Source: Callaeas wilsoni
Taxonomy: Eukaryota; Chordata; Aves; Passeriformes; Callaeidae
NCBI GenBank assembly: GCA_013398955.1
Contig: VWPU01014922.1
Span: 1-64,000 of the forward strand
Length of the DNA stretch: 64,000 nt
Reading direction: 5' to 3'
Under the pieces are notes generated by a model. That model saw nothing but the letters and a program-made list of their open reading frames with translations, searched no databases and was not told the origin of the DNA. The first letter of the stretch is position 1, and every line of letters starts with the position of its first letter. Both the position numbers and the translations under genes were made by a program. Below are positions 36,714 to 49,508 of the stretch, one piece after another.

Positions 36714-39700
36714 ACCAAGAAACTGGAAATTATTTCTGTCACAAGCATAAATGAAGCTTCATTTTGCTTCGGATCTTCCCTAGTTATGTGTCGGTTCTGG
36801 AAGGGACAACATTCTGCTGCTTTATTCAATGAATGTAACTACATAAGTACATGAGATGGGCTGGAATATTTCAGTATTGGACACTTAACATGAGGATCAG
36901 GTACTTGTCTCATGAACACTGCTCAGGGAGGACCAGTTTTAATACTGTGTTTCTGCAACACCTTTCCTTTTGCCTCTTTTCTTTACAAAACCATGCTTTG
37001 TTTTATTTCTTCAGCTTGCTGCAAATATTCTTGATATCAACTTGTTCTCCTTCTTAAGCAGGTCAGATATTTGGAGATGATAAAGAAAAGAGAGAATATT
37101 TGTGGATATGATTTAAAATTATCTTTATTTTAAAATGTCTCTGAGTTCTGAATACTTCTGAGTCCTTTCACTTCTTCAGAGTCTTTCAGATACTTTACAT
37201 GCTAAAGTTGCAAGGTTGAGATTTTTCAGACCAGGAAAGCTAATGTAGCGACTTTAACCCAGCAATAATTATTAGCCCATCTGTTTTGCTTCACCGGCCT
37301 ATTCAGACAGACAAAAAAACCCCCCAAATCACTGTCTCTGCAAAAGAGGCTGGAGCCTTTACTTTGGATGCATGCTTCCAGATTTGTTTGGTTTAACTCG
37401 ATAGATTAAGAACTCTGTTTCCCCTCTGGTATTTGGTTTATCTGTTTAGCTTTCCTGGATTAAAATTCAATTTAGTCAAATACTTGGATGAAATGATGCT
37501 TTAATTTGGTCTCCCTAACAGGGATTTTTCCTCCCTGAAGCAGCAACTGATTGCTTTTCTCAGTATGCTCTCTAAGTGCTGCATTAGGTGCTAACTGACC
37601 CAGGTTTCTGTCTTGAACCACAGTGTTAAAATCTCCATTTAGAAAATATCACATTGCTCATTTCCACTCCGCCTTAATTGTCCAAAATTAAATGTGATCA
37701 GAGTGAGACCCTGTTTAAGCAGACACAGCGTTGAATGTTAACTGCTTGCTGATGATGTGTTTGCTTAGCAATTTGCAGGCTATCATTCTGATTAATAAAA
37801 AAATTCGCTGTATCTATGGAAACAAAGTGTGGAAAATAGCTTTTATATCTGAGGGATGTTCAAGGAAAATGATTAGGTGGCCTTAAAAATGATAGCAGCT
37901 GTCTTCAGGGCAAAACTCAGAGCATTGCTGGTGTAGAAAGGACTGTAGCAATGTGTGGCATATAGGATCCTAACATTTTAACTGCATTCCAATCCAACAT
38001 TGTTTCAGCAAATTATATTTATGCAAATCACTGCATCTGTTTGGTTTTTCTTGATGCTTTTGTAAATTGCCGTGTCTTAATTGAGATGTCCCAAAAGACG
38101 ATTTAAGTAATACTAATTATTAATTGCTTGCCTCTAACTCTAAAAGAAATTAAAATTTCAAAATGAGGATAATAAAAAGTATTTGCACCAAATTTGCCAA
38201 TGCTTTTGCTCTTTTGGAGAGCCTTTATATGGAATTGTCTTCTTGCCTTGCTCCTTGCTGTAGAGTTAAGGAAGCACGTATGTATTCTCTGTTTCCCATT
38301 TTATTTTTCCAGCTAAAGGTGTTGGCCAACAAATGACAATTTTAGGAATGTTCCTGGCATTAAAAATTGTAGTCTTCAAGATGCGTTTTTCTCTCAGCTT
38401 CTTGACACATGTAGGTCATGTACCATTGTCACAGCAAACACAGGAAACTTCTGCACTCCTTTAATGGCAAATAAAAATGGGTGATTGAGTTTACTCACCT
38501 CTGATCCTGCAGATGGACACAGAAGGCCATAATTCTCCTTGCTTATCAGCTTCCATTTACAATATAAATATGTCTTGGAGAACATGAACTTGATCCCATT
38601 TGGGTGAAGGCAAAATAAGATTTGCTCCAGGAACATGCACTGCTTTCCAGCCACTAAATGGTGGTTGGTCTAAGGGACTAGGTCAGTGCTTCTCTGGAAT
38701 AAATCCCTCTGACACACGTGGAGAGGAGACATCATGCCCTCAGCTCTGTAGACTTAGTCCTATTGCAATCTTTTGAGGTAATTAACTGAGCTGGGAGTTG
38801 ACTGGAGTAAAAATCCATGTTTCCCAGGAGAATAGCTCTGAACAGGGTGCTTTTCCTTAGAAAAAAAGAAGGGAGCTGAGGAAGCAAGTGGATATTCACT
38901 GTTTCATTGAGAATATTCTTTAACAAATTACTGTGAACTAAGAAAATGTCAGAATATTCAAATTTGCTCGTAATATATCAGCATAACATTTTATAATTCA
39001 TGTCCTTTATTTTATACTGTTCCTAATGTGGAGTTAGGCCAAGGGACTTGCCTGGTGGTTTTCTGAAAGACTTAATTTGAAAGAAGAGACAAAAACTCAT
39101 CTAATATATCTTACCTTGGTCTGCATTAAGCAGGACACAAATCTGAAATTCTGTGTCCATCATAATTTCCAAAGATTTTGGATAAAGGCAATAGAATGGA
39201 GCTTTGCAGACTGTACACTTCATGGCCCAGCTGTACCTGGCAGCCGTGGGTGACGTGAAATATTAAAAGGAGAAAAAGTTGTTTTAGGCTGAGGTGGGAG
39301 GGAGCCCAAAGCACAGTGGATAATCCTTGGTAATGAGAGCAGAAGGGAAGTTTTTCCAAGGTTTTGGGATTTTTTTTCAGTAAAATACTGTCCCTCAGGG
39401 GCCAGTGAAAGCATTTGAGTATGATGCAAGCTGTAATGAGGTGCAAGAGCAGTGCAGTAGCAGAAACCCTCATTCTCCTTGTGAAACCAGCCTTTCTGCT
39501 GCAACTGTGTCCTTTTTAGACTCACTGCAAAATTCGGTTTTCATTTAAAACTCATACTTCTTGCCTGTACTCTGTGCTCCAGGGGAAAAGAAACTTCTTG
39601 AAGTCAAATACCTCTCGTGAGAGTCAACCTTGGGAGCTTTTACTTGGATCCATCTTGTAAACAGAATCTGAATGTTTGCTTAGAGTTTTGTGGTCCTTAA

Positions 39701-40880
39701 TTTGACCTGGCCTAGACCACTGTAACAGCAGCGGATCAGTTGTTGGGGAACAAAAAGTAGATAAGAAGCAGGAAGGAAAAGAAAATGTGATGTAGCACAG
39801 AAAACTAAAACAGGCATACAAAAATAAACATTTAAGGTATGTCTTAAGATGTGTTTAAGATGCATAATACAGTAAGATATAATGCAATATAATTGCAACA
39901 TTAATTGCCAAAATATAAATGCCTGAGCCTTTGAATGTTTTGATATTTTTTAGCAGGCCATGTAAGGCATAAAACTTCAGATATTTTAAAACTGTTATTA
40001 TTGCATTGATGGACTATGAATGTTTATTTACTTGAAAAGAAACTGAGCTTAGTTAGGGATCCAAGCGTATCGCAATAGTTCTAGCTGTATGTACACCTTT
40101 TCACTTATGTCAAAAGAATTGTTTACACAGATTAAAATATTTGTGCAGTTAAGTATTATTTTAGAATTTATGGGCAGCTGAGTTTGGAAAACATTCATGC
40201 AGAGGCAGTATAAAGTGATATAACATCATCTGCAAAAGTCTTTGTAAAGGACTACACTTTTAACTAGCCGTAAGAAGCAAAGTGCTCCTTAGCAGATAGT
40301 ACGGCAGAGTATTTCTTGAGAAAGATTTTTGTTTTGCTTTGTTTGCTTTCACTTCCAGCTATGAGGAGAGTTTGCAGGAATGTTTCCAGATCATCCATGT
40401 GAGCTATACCATGCGTGCAGCTTGGAAAGTCACGTGTCTGCAAATATGTCTGGATGTTCCAGACAATGTTGGATTGGGTTTGCTGTGGGATTCTCTTGGA
40501 GGGACACAGATTGAATTACAGAGATTGAGACAGGAACTTGAAAAAACTTGGAACAACCTGAACATATAGAGTCTTTAGATTTCTAGCACTGTGGATTGAA
40601 AAAATCCCAGAGAAACCAAGAAACAAACTAGCCCCTCTGCACCCTCCCAAAAAATCCCCCCTACCCCCCAAGAAACTGAAAAACAGCAACAAAACCCACT
40701 CCAGATGTTATGCATACCAGGCAGCTGCAAAAATGCCTTTTCTGGTTGTTTTGGCATCCTGATTTCCCTCCCCCTCTTTAAGAAACTTGCCAAGGAATGG
40801 ATGAAAACGTTGAGTGTTATACCCACAAACCTGTGATGGGACACATGCTTCATCATCTCTTACTAAAAAGAAGTGTTGGG
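36714..40880. other. AT-rich noncoding span with possible conserved element
   Basis: No gene was recognised. The stretch around 37660-37860 is free of identifiable repeats and carries motifs such as CTGATTAAT and TTAGCAATTTGC. It has the look of conserved noncoding DNA, but this cannot be shown without alignment. A splice-acceptor-like tract ends at about 40359, and an A/C-rich tract occupies about 40595-40700. Confidence 0.45.
40595..40700. repeat. A/C-rich low-complexity tract
   Basis: About 100 bp on the + strand are nearly free of T, with runs of A and C such as CCCAAAAAATCCCCCC and ACCCCCCAAG. This is low-complexity sequence similar to the tract at 46.2 kb. Confidence 0.6.
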
Positions 40881-40975
40881 TATGGGGAGACTGAACAAGT
40901 TAGGCAAGGTCACACAGGCAGTGTGTGACAAAAATAAATCCTCCTCCAGATTCTCAAGCTGGTGTGCTTATGGCA
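40881..40975 (-). mobile_element. MIR-family SINE fragment
   Basis: The + strand reads GGAGACTGAACAAGTTAGGC followed by AAGGTCACACAGGCAGTGTG. This parallels the complement of the MIR core (GAAACTGAGGCACAG, then AAGTAACTTGCCCAAGGTCACACAGCTAGT). A diverged ATCCTCCTCCAGATTCTCAAG region follows. The AAGGTCACACAG block is diagnostic. It is a short, old fragment on the minus strand. Confidence 0.72.
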
Positions 40976-41551
40976 ACACTTAATTCCACTGTGCCCATTA
41001 TTAAATACATTTCTCTTGAGAAAATGGTATCACTGGTAACATGTAAAAATTAAAAGACGAAGAATTTGGGAAGACTCTTAAAAAAGCCCCTGAGAAGTTA
41101 CTTGTATTTCTGTAACAAATTTTGTTCAGGGATCAGAATATTACTTAGGTTGTAGGAAAAGTTACATCCTCAGTATATGAATAAAACTAACTGTAAATAA
41201 AATAGTACTTTTTTCTTTTAAATGTAGCAGATATGACCAACTTAGTGCAGTAAAATCTAATATAATATTGTAATATTAATATAATATATTCCTTTCAGAA
41301 AAATGAATTGCAGCAATTCAAAGTTCAGGTCTCTATATCAGGGAGTATAAAGGAAATTTTATAAAAATGTAGTCAGAATATATTCTTAAGATAACACATC
41401 TTCACATCTATTCAACAAATTATTTCAAAAACTCCTGTGTGTATGAATTTGCATCTGAATTAGAATAATTTATAATTGTACAGTTAGTGCGATACTGGTA
41501 AGTGATACTGAATTTTCATCTGCCAAAGCCATACTTTAAGATACCTTTTCT

Positions 41552-41569
41552 AAAAAAAAAAAAAAAAAA
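41552..41569. repeat. A18 homopolymer
   Basis: A run of eighteen A bases. No source element was recognised upstream, so it may be a simple repeat or an eroded retroposon tail. Confidence 0.9.
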
Positions 41570-42305
41570 GGCATTTTGCTCTTCTTAGCTCTTACTCAGT
41601 GTTGCTCTAAGTGTAAACTCCCCTTCATTTGAACCTTGAGTGTACTTCCTTTTGTATTCACGTAATTCAGAACAAACTATATGATGTGACATGTTATGTC
41701 ATGAATAAATCTGCGAAGCTAATAAATCCTGTTTGTGGTTTTGAAAGGAGAACACTGCAATTCTTTCATAAAGCATCTTTTTATCAAGGGAAGATAGATA
41801 CAGAAATATCAGCATAAGAATGGTTAAACTTGTAATGTTATTTTGCATGGCTGATGTCTGTGGAGAAAAATGGTTACAAAATCAATTTTCTTACAAAATC
41901 ACTTGACTTGAATATTATAAGAAGTTATTAAAAATAAAGAGTGATACTCTTTCATGTTCTGTCAAGTATAAGTAGATACAGGAATTATTTTAAATTTTCC
42001 TCATAGGCTTAACATTTATACAGTTGTCCTTACGCCCAGTTTCTGTGTGCCAGAATGAATTCTTAGTGAAGTATGCATGGCTTGAGTGGATGTGATAGAA
42101 TAAATAATCTGAAATTAATAAGTGCTCTCATTGTATACAGTACATCACAATAAACAATGTACAAAAGTAATGGACTTGGGCAGAACATGCCATTGTGTAC
42201 AATTTAACAAAAACCAGAAAAATGATATTTTTGCAGATCACAAGTAGTGTTGGGATGATTGAGTGCAAGCAATTCGAAACAGGGCCTTGGGGTTTGTATT
42301 TACAG

Positions 42306-42369
42306 AAGGCAGGAGTTGTACTTGATCATCCCTGTGGGCTCCTTCCAGCTCAGGAACTCCTGGGATCCC
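42306..42369 (+). mobile_element. CR1 LINE 3' tail, short fragment
   Basis: AGGAGTTGTACTTGATCATC, then CCTGTGGGCTCCTTCCAGCT and CAGGAACTCCTGGGATCC, match the sense CR1 3' UTR (GGAGTTGGACTTGATGATC, then TGTGGGTCCCTTCCAACTCAG). Only the terminal part is recognisable. Confidence 0.82.
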
Positions 42370-44790
42370 AAGGCTACATCTTGCACCAATTTAGATAAAT
42401 AGGTGATCGTGCAGAAAACAATGCACAATTAAACCTTGAAACACTAGTGCCCCATGATGTCCTTTAAAATGCTACATTTTGGTTTGTGTAATACAGGGAG
42501 TGTTCTGCAGCTAGCTGGCAGAGGATATGGAATATACAAATGACTTTAATCTAGGACATATTTTATTTTTTGTGTTACCTTGCTTAAGTCAAGTTTTGCT
42601 CTCTGTAGCTGTTTATGATTTTAGACTTTATTTCCTTTGTCAGATTGCCTTTCTTGTACAGTATTAAAATGTTGCTAAATTACTTTTGCTGGTCAACAAA
42701 ATAGCTAATGATTTGTTTGGAAGAGAAGTTCATCTTAGCTTTGCTTTGCAGTTGTATTGTTACAGAGGATGCTAGTTCAAGTCACATTTCCATGAACAAA
42801 GAAAATAGCACATGGGTGATTTCCTGTCCCAGACTGTCATTTCTTACAGAATCATATTATCACTCAGTCATCACTCAGCATCAGTTTTTTCCCTTTTAAC
42901 TTGGCAAATGCATATTAAATGTCTCCTCTCATCAAACCTCAACAGTATTTTTTGTCTTAACTCGTCAGAAGAACTTTACAACTTTAGTGTGCTTGTACCG
43001 ATGAGTTCCTTTATATCCTTAGTTGCAACTGCTGTAAAGTCTTGTAGGATTGTGGTCTGCACATTCATTGAATTTCCATGCTGTCTTTAAAAGAAAAAGA
43101 AGCCTCTTGGAATTTTATCCACTGGAACTTACTTCTTTTAAAAGCTACTTATTTTAAGACAAAATGAACAGTGTGTCAACACGCTGATTATTAAATAGTC
43201 TGCTCTGCAATAAAGTGTGAGCAAATGTTATTCCCATCTGTGGTCTTCACTGAAGACTAAATAAGGGAGAACTTACATCTAAGAACATTTTGAATATGAT
43301 GCATTTGATGTGGAAAAGGCCAAGTTTATGGAACTTTTGTAGTGCAACATTAGTACTTGGAAAACATGGAGACTCTATTGAATTGTGCCAATGAGACTGC
43401 AGATAAGAAAAGACTGACAGCTCTGGAGTAACAGAAACTTGAATATCAGTGTCCCATTGCTATGATAGAATGCATTTCATTTAATGACTGTAAATCCCAA
43501 AGGTTGTCTTTAGGACAAAAGTATATTGAATATATTCCATGCTTTACTGTAATTTTGTTCTAAGGATTCTTCTCATCTCTGTGATCCTTCTCACTCTTAA
43601 ATTCTATGTGACAAAAAGGTGATCTATTTATTTATATATAGAAAATCAAAAAAGCAGAAGTATAGGGTCTAATTTTAATGGCTCTCAGAAGCATAAAGCA
43701 TCTTCAGTGATACCTAAAATTGGTGAGATTTTATTAGTAATTCCCACAATCAAAGGTTTAGCTAAGAAGCCAGATTGCTATGACTTCTACTAACATAAAA
43801 TGTTGATTTTTTTTTTTAATATAGTAATTTTAAGAAGCAGAACGTAGATGGTGCATTTTCCATATAAAAATCTTTAAAAAATATTTTTTGTTCTATGCTA
43901 ACTGAAGAAACTCCCAAGTCAGCTACAGGTTCTCTCCCTTGTACAATGTCTGTCATGGAGCACCCAGCACTATGAGCATGTACCTGTTCCTGTATTTCTG
44001 TGAAATTCTGGCAGCTGTCTTTGAGCGCTTAATCATCATAAGGTCCATGAAGTGGCACATGAAGAACCTGACTTGTCTCGTTGCAATTTTTCAGCTCCTT
44101 CACCTTTAAAGACAAGTGCAAAGCCACGTAAGCAGCTCTAAAGAATGTCTACTTTCTAATTTTACAACATATTAATTAGATAATTAGTAATAATGCCAGT
44201 AATATTGTTGCAACGATGCAATCACTAATCCCTACCTAAGAACGAAAAGGTTCTCTTTCTCATTTGCAGGTCTGCAGTGCCAACGAGCAGCTGACGCTTG
44301 TCCATGCTGGCATCTTCAAATGGACAGTAATGGATTTCAAAGCGTGCTCTGCTTTGCTTTGAACTGGGACCACATTTACGCTTTTCATTATTTGCTTTCC
44401 TAAACTTCAGTTCGTAATTCATGCGAATTGCCAACACGTTTTATCAGCTGATGAAAAATCTGAAATGTATTTTCTCAAATTTATTCTCCTGTTTACACTT
44501 TTTGTTCAGCAAATGGATTCTTGGCTTGGAACCAAATAACTGATTTTTATATAATTAAATCCTAAATGCACTTATATAAGAAGGACAAAAATCAAATGAG
44601 TAGGAGGATAAAATGCAAAGATCTAATTTCTTTGAAGTTTCAGTTTGTAAGTTCGTTATTATTCTTGATGTTCTTCCTTTTAAAAATGCCCAGTCTGATT
44701 AGAAACTCATTATTTAGAGACTACAAATTCTTCATTGGAAAGTTCTTTATAGACTTAAACTCCATGGGGTTTTTTTTATTTTGAAAAGAG

Positions 44791-44811
44791 TTTTTTTTTT
44801 TTTTTTTTTTT
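44791..44811. repeat. T21 homopolymer
   Basis: A run of twenty-one T bases, with another T-rich stretch just upstream (44770-44779). It is a simple repeat and a likely site of length variation. Confidence 0.9.
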
Positions 44812-46179
44812 GAAGACAGTGTTTTTGAGTAAAACAGTATCTGTCTTAGTGTGATCAGAGCGATGAATGTTTTGGTTTTGTCTCCTGTTGTTTGTTTTCT
44901 TTGTCATTGTCAGTTTATTTTTGCTTTGTTTCTTTTCAATTGGAGCTTTCAAGCATGTCTGTAAATTTTTTGCAGCATCCTTTGGGATGCCATTGGCCTA
45001 CACTGATTTCTGGATTATGTCTGCTTTTACTCATGCTGAATTTGTAGAAAGAATTTTGAACATAAACTTTACAGGGTTTTTTTTCCTCTTATAACTTTTG
45101 GTGCATTACAAAAGATCTTTCTAAGCTGCTGTCTTCACCCAAGTGGCAGAAATCTTGTACCCAAAATGAAACAAAAAGCTGCTTTGGAAAATACATAGAG
45201 ATTTATGAGAAACTTGAGCTACTACATACTTTTTAAAAAAATATTTGGTTTAATTCACCAGACACATGCTTTTAATAGCAAGTAGAGAATAGAGAGAATC
45301 AGAAATTCTGGACTAAAGGGAACAAACATAGAACAAAATATTTGTTTTTTATAAAAGGCCACATTTGTTTGAAACTTAGAGCAGTGCCAAGCACAATTTT
45401 GTTGGTAGAGCCCTCAGTGCCCCAGCCTGGTGCTAAGTTACTGCACAGGGCATAGAGTGAAAGCTGGTCTTCATTTCTTCTCTTCTGCATAATTTTGTGC
45501 CAGAAACACAGCCCTTTCATCACATCCTGTAATGTATTACTTTCTCCTGAGCTTGATGTTGACTATGTGATACCAAGTATTTCACATCCATAAAGATTCA
45601 GGTTAGAATAAAAAACCGTCACCTACAATGGGTAATCCAAAAAAGTCTTAGCAAAGGTTTTAAAAGGATGTATTTAAATCCCTGTCCTGATCTGTGTCTT
45701 ACCAGATGTACAAACAAGCAGTGAATCACGAATAGGATGAGGTTATCCCTACTGGCTTTTTCTTCCCCCTCTGTGGGCTACCTCTGTGTCCCCTGGGTGC
45801 TGCCCCTGCCTGTCCTTATGTCAGCAAATGCTGCTCCAGGCTCCTCCAGCTGCCAAGAAACCCTTAAAAGGTGGATGCTATCATCATTTTAGATCCTTGA
45901 AACTCTAGATCCACAACTTTTAAAGGAAATGGATTGTTCCATGTCTGGTATAGTTGGGCTTTGATGCCTGAAAAAGTAATTTGGAAGACGACGTCCTGGT
46001 GTTCATTTGCATTCAGCGAAGACTGTAACTCACTTTCTAAAACAGTTCTGACCAAGCAGCTCAGGCTTGTTTTTGAAACTCAGTCTCAATTATCATCCTC
46101 CTAACTTTCATGGCTTTCTTAGGAATCTAAAACTGTGTATGTTTTATCTTCTTTTTATTCTCCTTCTTTTAAGAAACGC

Positions 46180-46295
46180 TCCGCCCCCCCAAAAAAAAAA
46201 ATCCAAACAACCAAAGACAACATCTCAACCAAAATGCAACCAACAAACCCACAGAAAACCAGGAAAAAAACCCCCCAAACCAACCCACTCACACT
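46180..46295. repeat. A/C-rich low-complexity tract
   Basis: A C7 run and an A11 run are followed by about 90 bp of almost T-free A/C sequence (AACCAAAG, AACCAACAAACCC and AAAAAAACCCCCCAAACC types). It produces spurious lysine- and proline-rich frames in translation. It is low-complexity DNA, not a gene. Confidence 0.8.
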
Positions 46296-48892
46296 ATTAC
46301 TGCTTTTGATAAGGTGATATGGAATAAAAAACTTTATCAAGATAGAAGATCCAGATTATTTAGGAACTTGTAATGTGGGAAGAATTGCTTTTATCTAGTA
46401 GTAATTGTATAGGGCAATGTTGAGAGATTACATTGCTTCTGTTGAGACAAGAAAAAACTGTGCTTCCCTTCTCAGTATTCAGTTTCTGTGTTCAATGACT
46501 TTGTTAACACAGGGCATATTCATAGTCCACAAAGGGATTGAATGTATCTGGTTTTGTATCTTTCAGATGTTTTCTTCTACAATACTATATTGTAATACAC
46601 AGTCAGCTGTGGTATTCTTGCACACGGAAATTTAATTTGAAGGTGTTTATTGATTAACAATGTAAAACTAAGGAAACACATGTAAGCAGATTTTTCACTG
46701 ATGAGCGCTTTCTTTTTGCAGTGATCAGCTTGAAGGCTATGGGTGTGTTGAAGAACCTGATGCTCTGAGTGTGTTAGCAAAGTTTGAGGTCTTTTTTGCA
46801 TGGTCTCCAAGCTTCTAGTCTAAGGAGTAGGAAAGAATTTCCAAAAACGTTTCCAGAAATGGATTTTATCTTTAAAGTTTTATTTTGGGATTTACTTACT
46901 TGTTTAGCACTCCTTCCTATGAAGGAAGGAGTTGAAGAACTGAGAAGGGAATGAAGAGGGAGAAGGGTTATAGTATTATGTGCTTGGCACTTTTATGGCA
47001 TGTTTTTAAATGCTGTAATTAAAAAAAAAAAGAAAATAATAGAGCATGTGTATGTTTCATTACAAGTGAAAAGTATTTACCCTTTCAGATACTTGCAAGT
47101 AGATATCACAGGAACTATACAAATGCACACTAATGAGGATTAATGAGCTCTTATGCAAGTTAGTATTTAATTGATTTGGCTAAATATCAGTGTGTAGGAA
47201 GAAATGCAATTTTTTTCATGCAAGTAATGATTTTTGCATATGCAAATATATGTGATTGGAGCTGCATCAATCCCCAGCAAATTCCAATGTGGTCTTTTGT
47301 GAGATTATAGAAGCCTCTGCCAAGTGTACTTTCAGATAATTTTTGAGTGAATTTGGAACGTAAGATTTCCCAAGTAAACTTCAACTCATGTGATTTCCTG
47401 CCAATTTTGTGAAGTCAGTAACAGGGATAAATGAAGTACACTTTGATATCTATCATGAAATGTAGTAGAATACTTTTTATATAATAGCACTTATTTTGGA
47501 GGCAGGTTTTGGGTAAAAAGGTTACAATATTGATGTGAACATAGTGATGAATCTTCCTTTTACAGTTGTCATAAATTTAAAATGTTGCTAAATGGCATGG
47601 AGGTAGGTCTTGGCAGAGAATTTTCTCAGCTTGGATTTTCTTTCTCTATTTCTCTGCCTTGCTTATCATGTACATCTCTTGTCAGTAGTAAGTACATTTT
47701 CACCTCAGCAATATATCAGAAGTCATCAAATTTTGACACAAAGCATGTGACTATCTAAAAAAAAAGAATGAAAAAAGCCTTCAAAAGATCTTTGAAGTCT
47801 ATGCTGATACTTGGAAGGGCACAAACCATGCTCATAGTAAGTAACATCCAACAGAATGTTATCTTAAGCCAATTTAACATATATTTTGTCTATCCTTAGA
47901 ACTGTTTACAGAAACCATATTTGGTTAAGTTACTTTTTATTGTCGTCAGTAGATAAGTTCAGTCAGATGGGTCTGAATCTGCAGAGGGCATTACTTTTAC
48001 TAAAGCTTCATCGAAATTAAATTTGGAGTTTGAATCAATGCCCAGGAATGATGTCAGCTATAGCAGATTAAATTTGCTAACATCTTTTCATTTTAATTGT
48101 GTTTTTAAAACAAAGCAGATAATTCTTCCAGGCTTTTGCCTTTTAATGTTTTCAGCCTTTGTTTGGGCTGAATATTTTGGGTTATTGAATATTAAATTTT
48201 AAATCTATTTTTTAGTACCTCTGCATACAAAAACATCGATTTAGTAGGCGCGTTTCAACAATAATTTGTAAGTAGTAAAATGTTCAATATTTTATCAGTC
48301 TTTTGCATACTGTCATAGTTGTTGTTTTATATTTTGGAGGAATGCGTAACGGGAAAGGCAGAGAAATAATTACTGATGTGCAGAATTGTCTGTTACTTAT
48401 CCTGAAAAATCAAAACCACAAAATAGTTCTTGAAATCCTTTAATATTAAAACTGGTATATAACATGTAGGAAAATAGTTAAATAATTGAAATTTCTGTCT
48501 CTGATAATATCATGTATTAGATATACTTGGCCAGGATTTTGCATTATCATAACAAGATAATTTTGCATTTGTTCTGTCTGGTGATATGCTTATGGTGTGA
48601 CTACAGCCCAAGAATTGCTATCCTTTTTATTTGTATCCTATGTCACATTAATAATGGTTGTAATTATTTTTGTACTTAATCTGCTAAAAATCTTAATAAC
48701 ATAATTAAATCCATTGCATCCTGCAGCAATGGATTCTGCAGGTAAATTGTATTGTCTATATCCTGCTGCTGGAAACAATGTGAAGTGTTCAGATTTCAAG
48801 TACTTTAAAAGAATGTTCAAGTAATTGGAAATGAAAAGTCCTAATTTACTGGAGTAAGTTTTCTCCATGGGTGGCAATATTTTGCTGTATGC

Positions 48893-49288
48893 TAGAATCC
48901 TAGAGCCCCAGTTTTAACTGGAAGGGAGCTCTGGAGGTCTTGTAGTCAAATATGATGAAGGTACTTGGGAATGTGTCCAGCTGAGCCTTGAACACTTCCA
49001 GAATGGCAATTCCACAAGCCCCTCTGTGCAACCTCTTCCAGTATTAACTATTCATAATGGAAATTATTTTCAAAATATTGGATTTTCTAGTTGTGAGTTC
49101 TTCCCCCAGATGCTGGGATTTCTCATGTTTCTACTTGCCTATTACCTCTTGTCTCATAAATATGCACCTTTGAGAAGTATCTGCCTCTATCTCCTCTCTA
49201 TCCTTTGACTAGGAGCCTGTAGCTGTAGTTGGGGAGCAATAAGGACTCCCCTGAGCCTTCTCTACTATGGGCTCCCCAGCTCCCTTAG
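48893..49288 (-). mobile_element. CR1 LINE 3' fragment, minus orientation
   Basis: Read on +, TAGAATCCTAGAGCC is followed by AGCTCTGGAGGTCTTGTAGT (CR1: CTGGAGATCATCTAGTCCAA). Then come TGTGTCCAGCTGAGCCTTGA, ATTCCACAAGCCCCTCTGTG and GCAACCTCTTCCAGTATTAA (CR1: GGCAACCTGTTCCAGTGC). The segment closes with GAGCCTTCTCTACTATGGGC and TCCCCAGCTCCCTTAG. The order matches the complement of the CR1 3' end. It is considerably diverged in the middle. Confidence 0.87.
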
Positions 49289-49508
49289 AATTTCACAGAT
49301 GATAGAGAGCAACCTCACAAGGACCTTGTCTGGCTCTTTCAGCACCTTTGGATGCCTTCAGTCTCATGGATTCACTTATGTCCCAATTAGTTGAGTGATT
49401 CCATCTCTATCTACAGCAAGTACTGCTTCACTCCCACAGTGTATGCAAGGGGGCTTAGGGACTTGGAAACCCTCAGGACAAGCCATTCCATTAAAAAAAA
49501 AAAAAAAA
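49289..49508. other. Unidentified segment ending in an A16 run
   Basis: Directly after the CR1 complement lies about 200 bp of moderate-GC sequence that ends in sixteen A bases at 49493-49508. The poly(A) could be the tail of a small retroposon, or of a transcript copied on the + strand and nested beside the CR1. I recognise no source gene. Confidence 0.35.

Larger units (their letters stand above)
42370..48892. other. AT-rich noncoding span
   Basis: No gene was recognised. The span includes a T21 run at 44791-44811, an A/C-rich tract at 46180-46295 and a short GC-richer patch near 45765-45860. The open frames are short and featureless. The run at 44867-45094 (+) looks like a membrane-protein segment only because it is T-rich. 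Confidence 0.55.

Noticed and set aside
44867..45094. Hydrophobic frame resembling a membrane protein
   Set aside because: T-rich DNA gives Phe/Leu-rich translations. There is no start context, family motif or splice support.
46067..46317. Lysine/proline-rich frames at 46.1-46.3 kb
   Set aside because: They are produced by an A/C-rich low-complexity tract.
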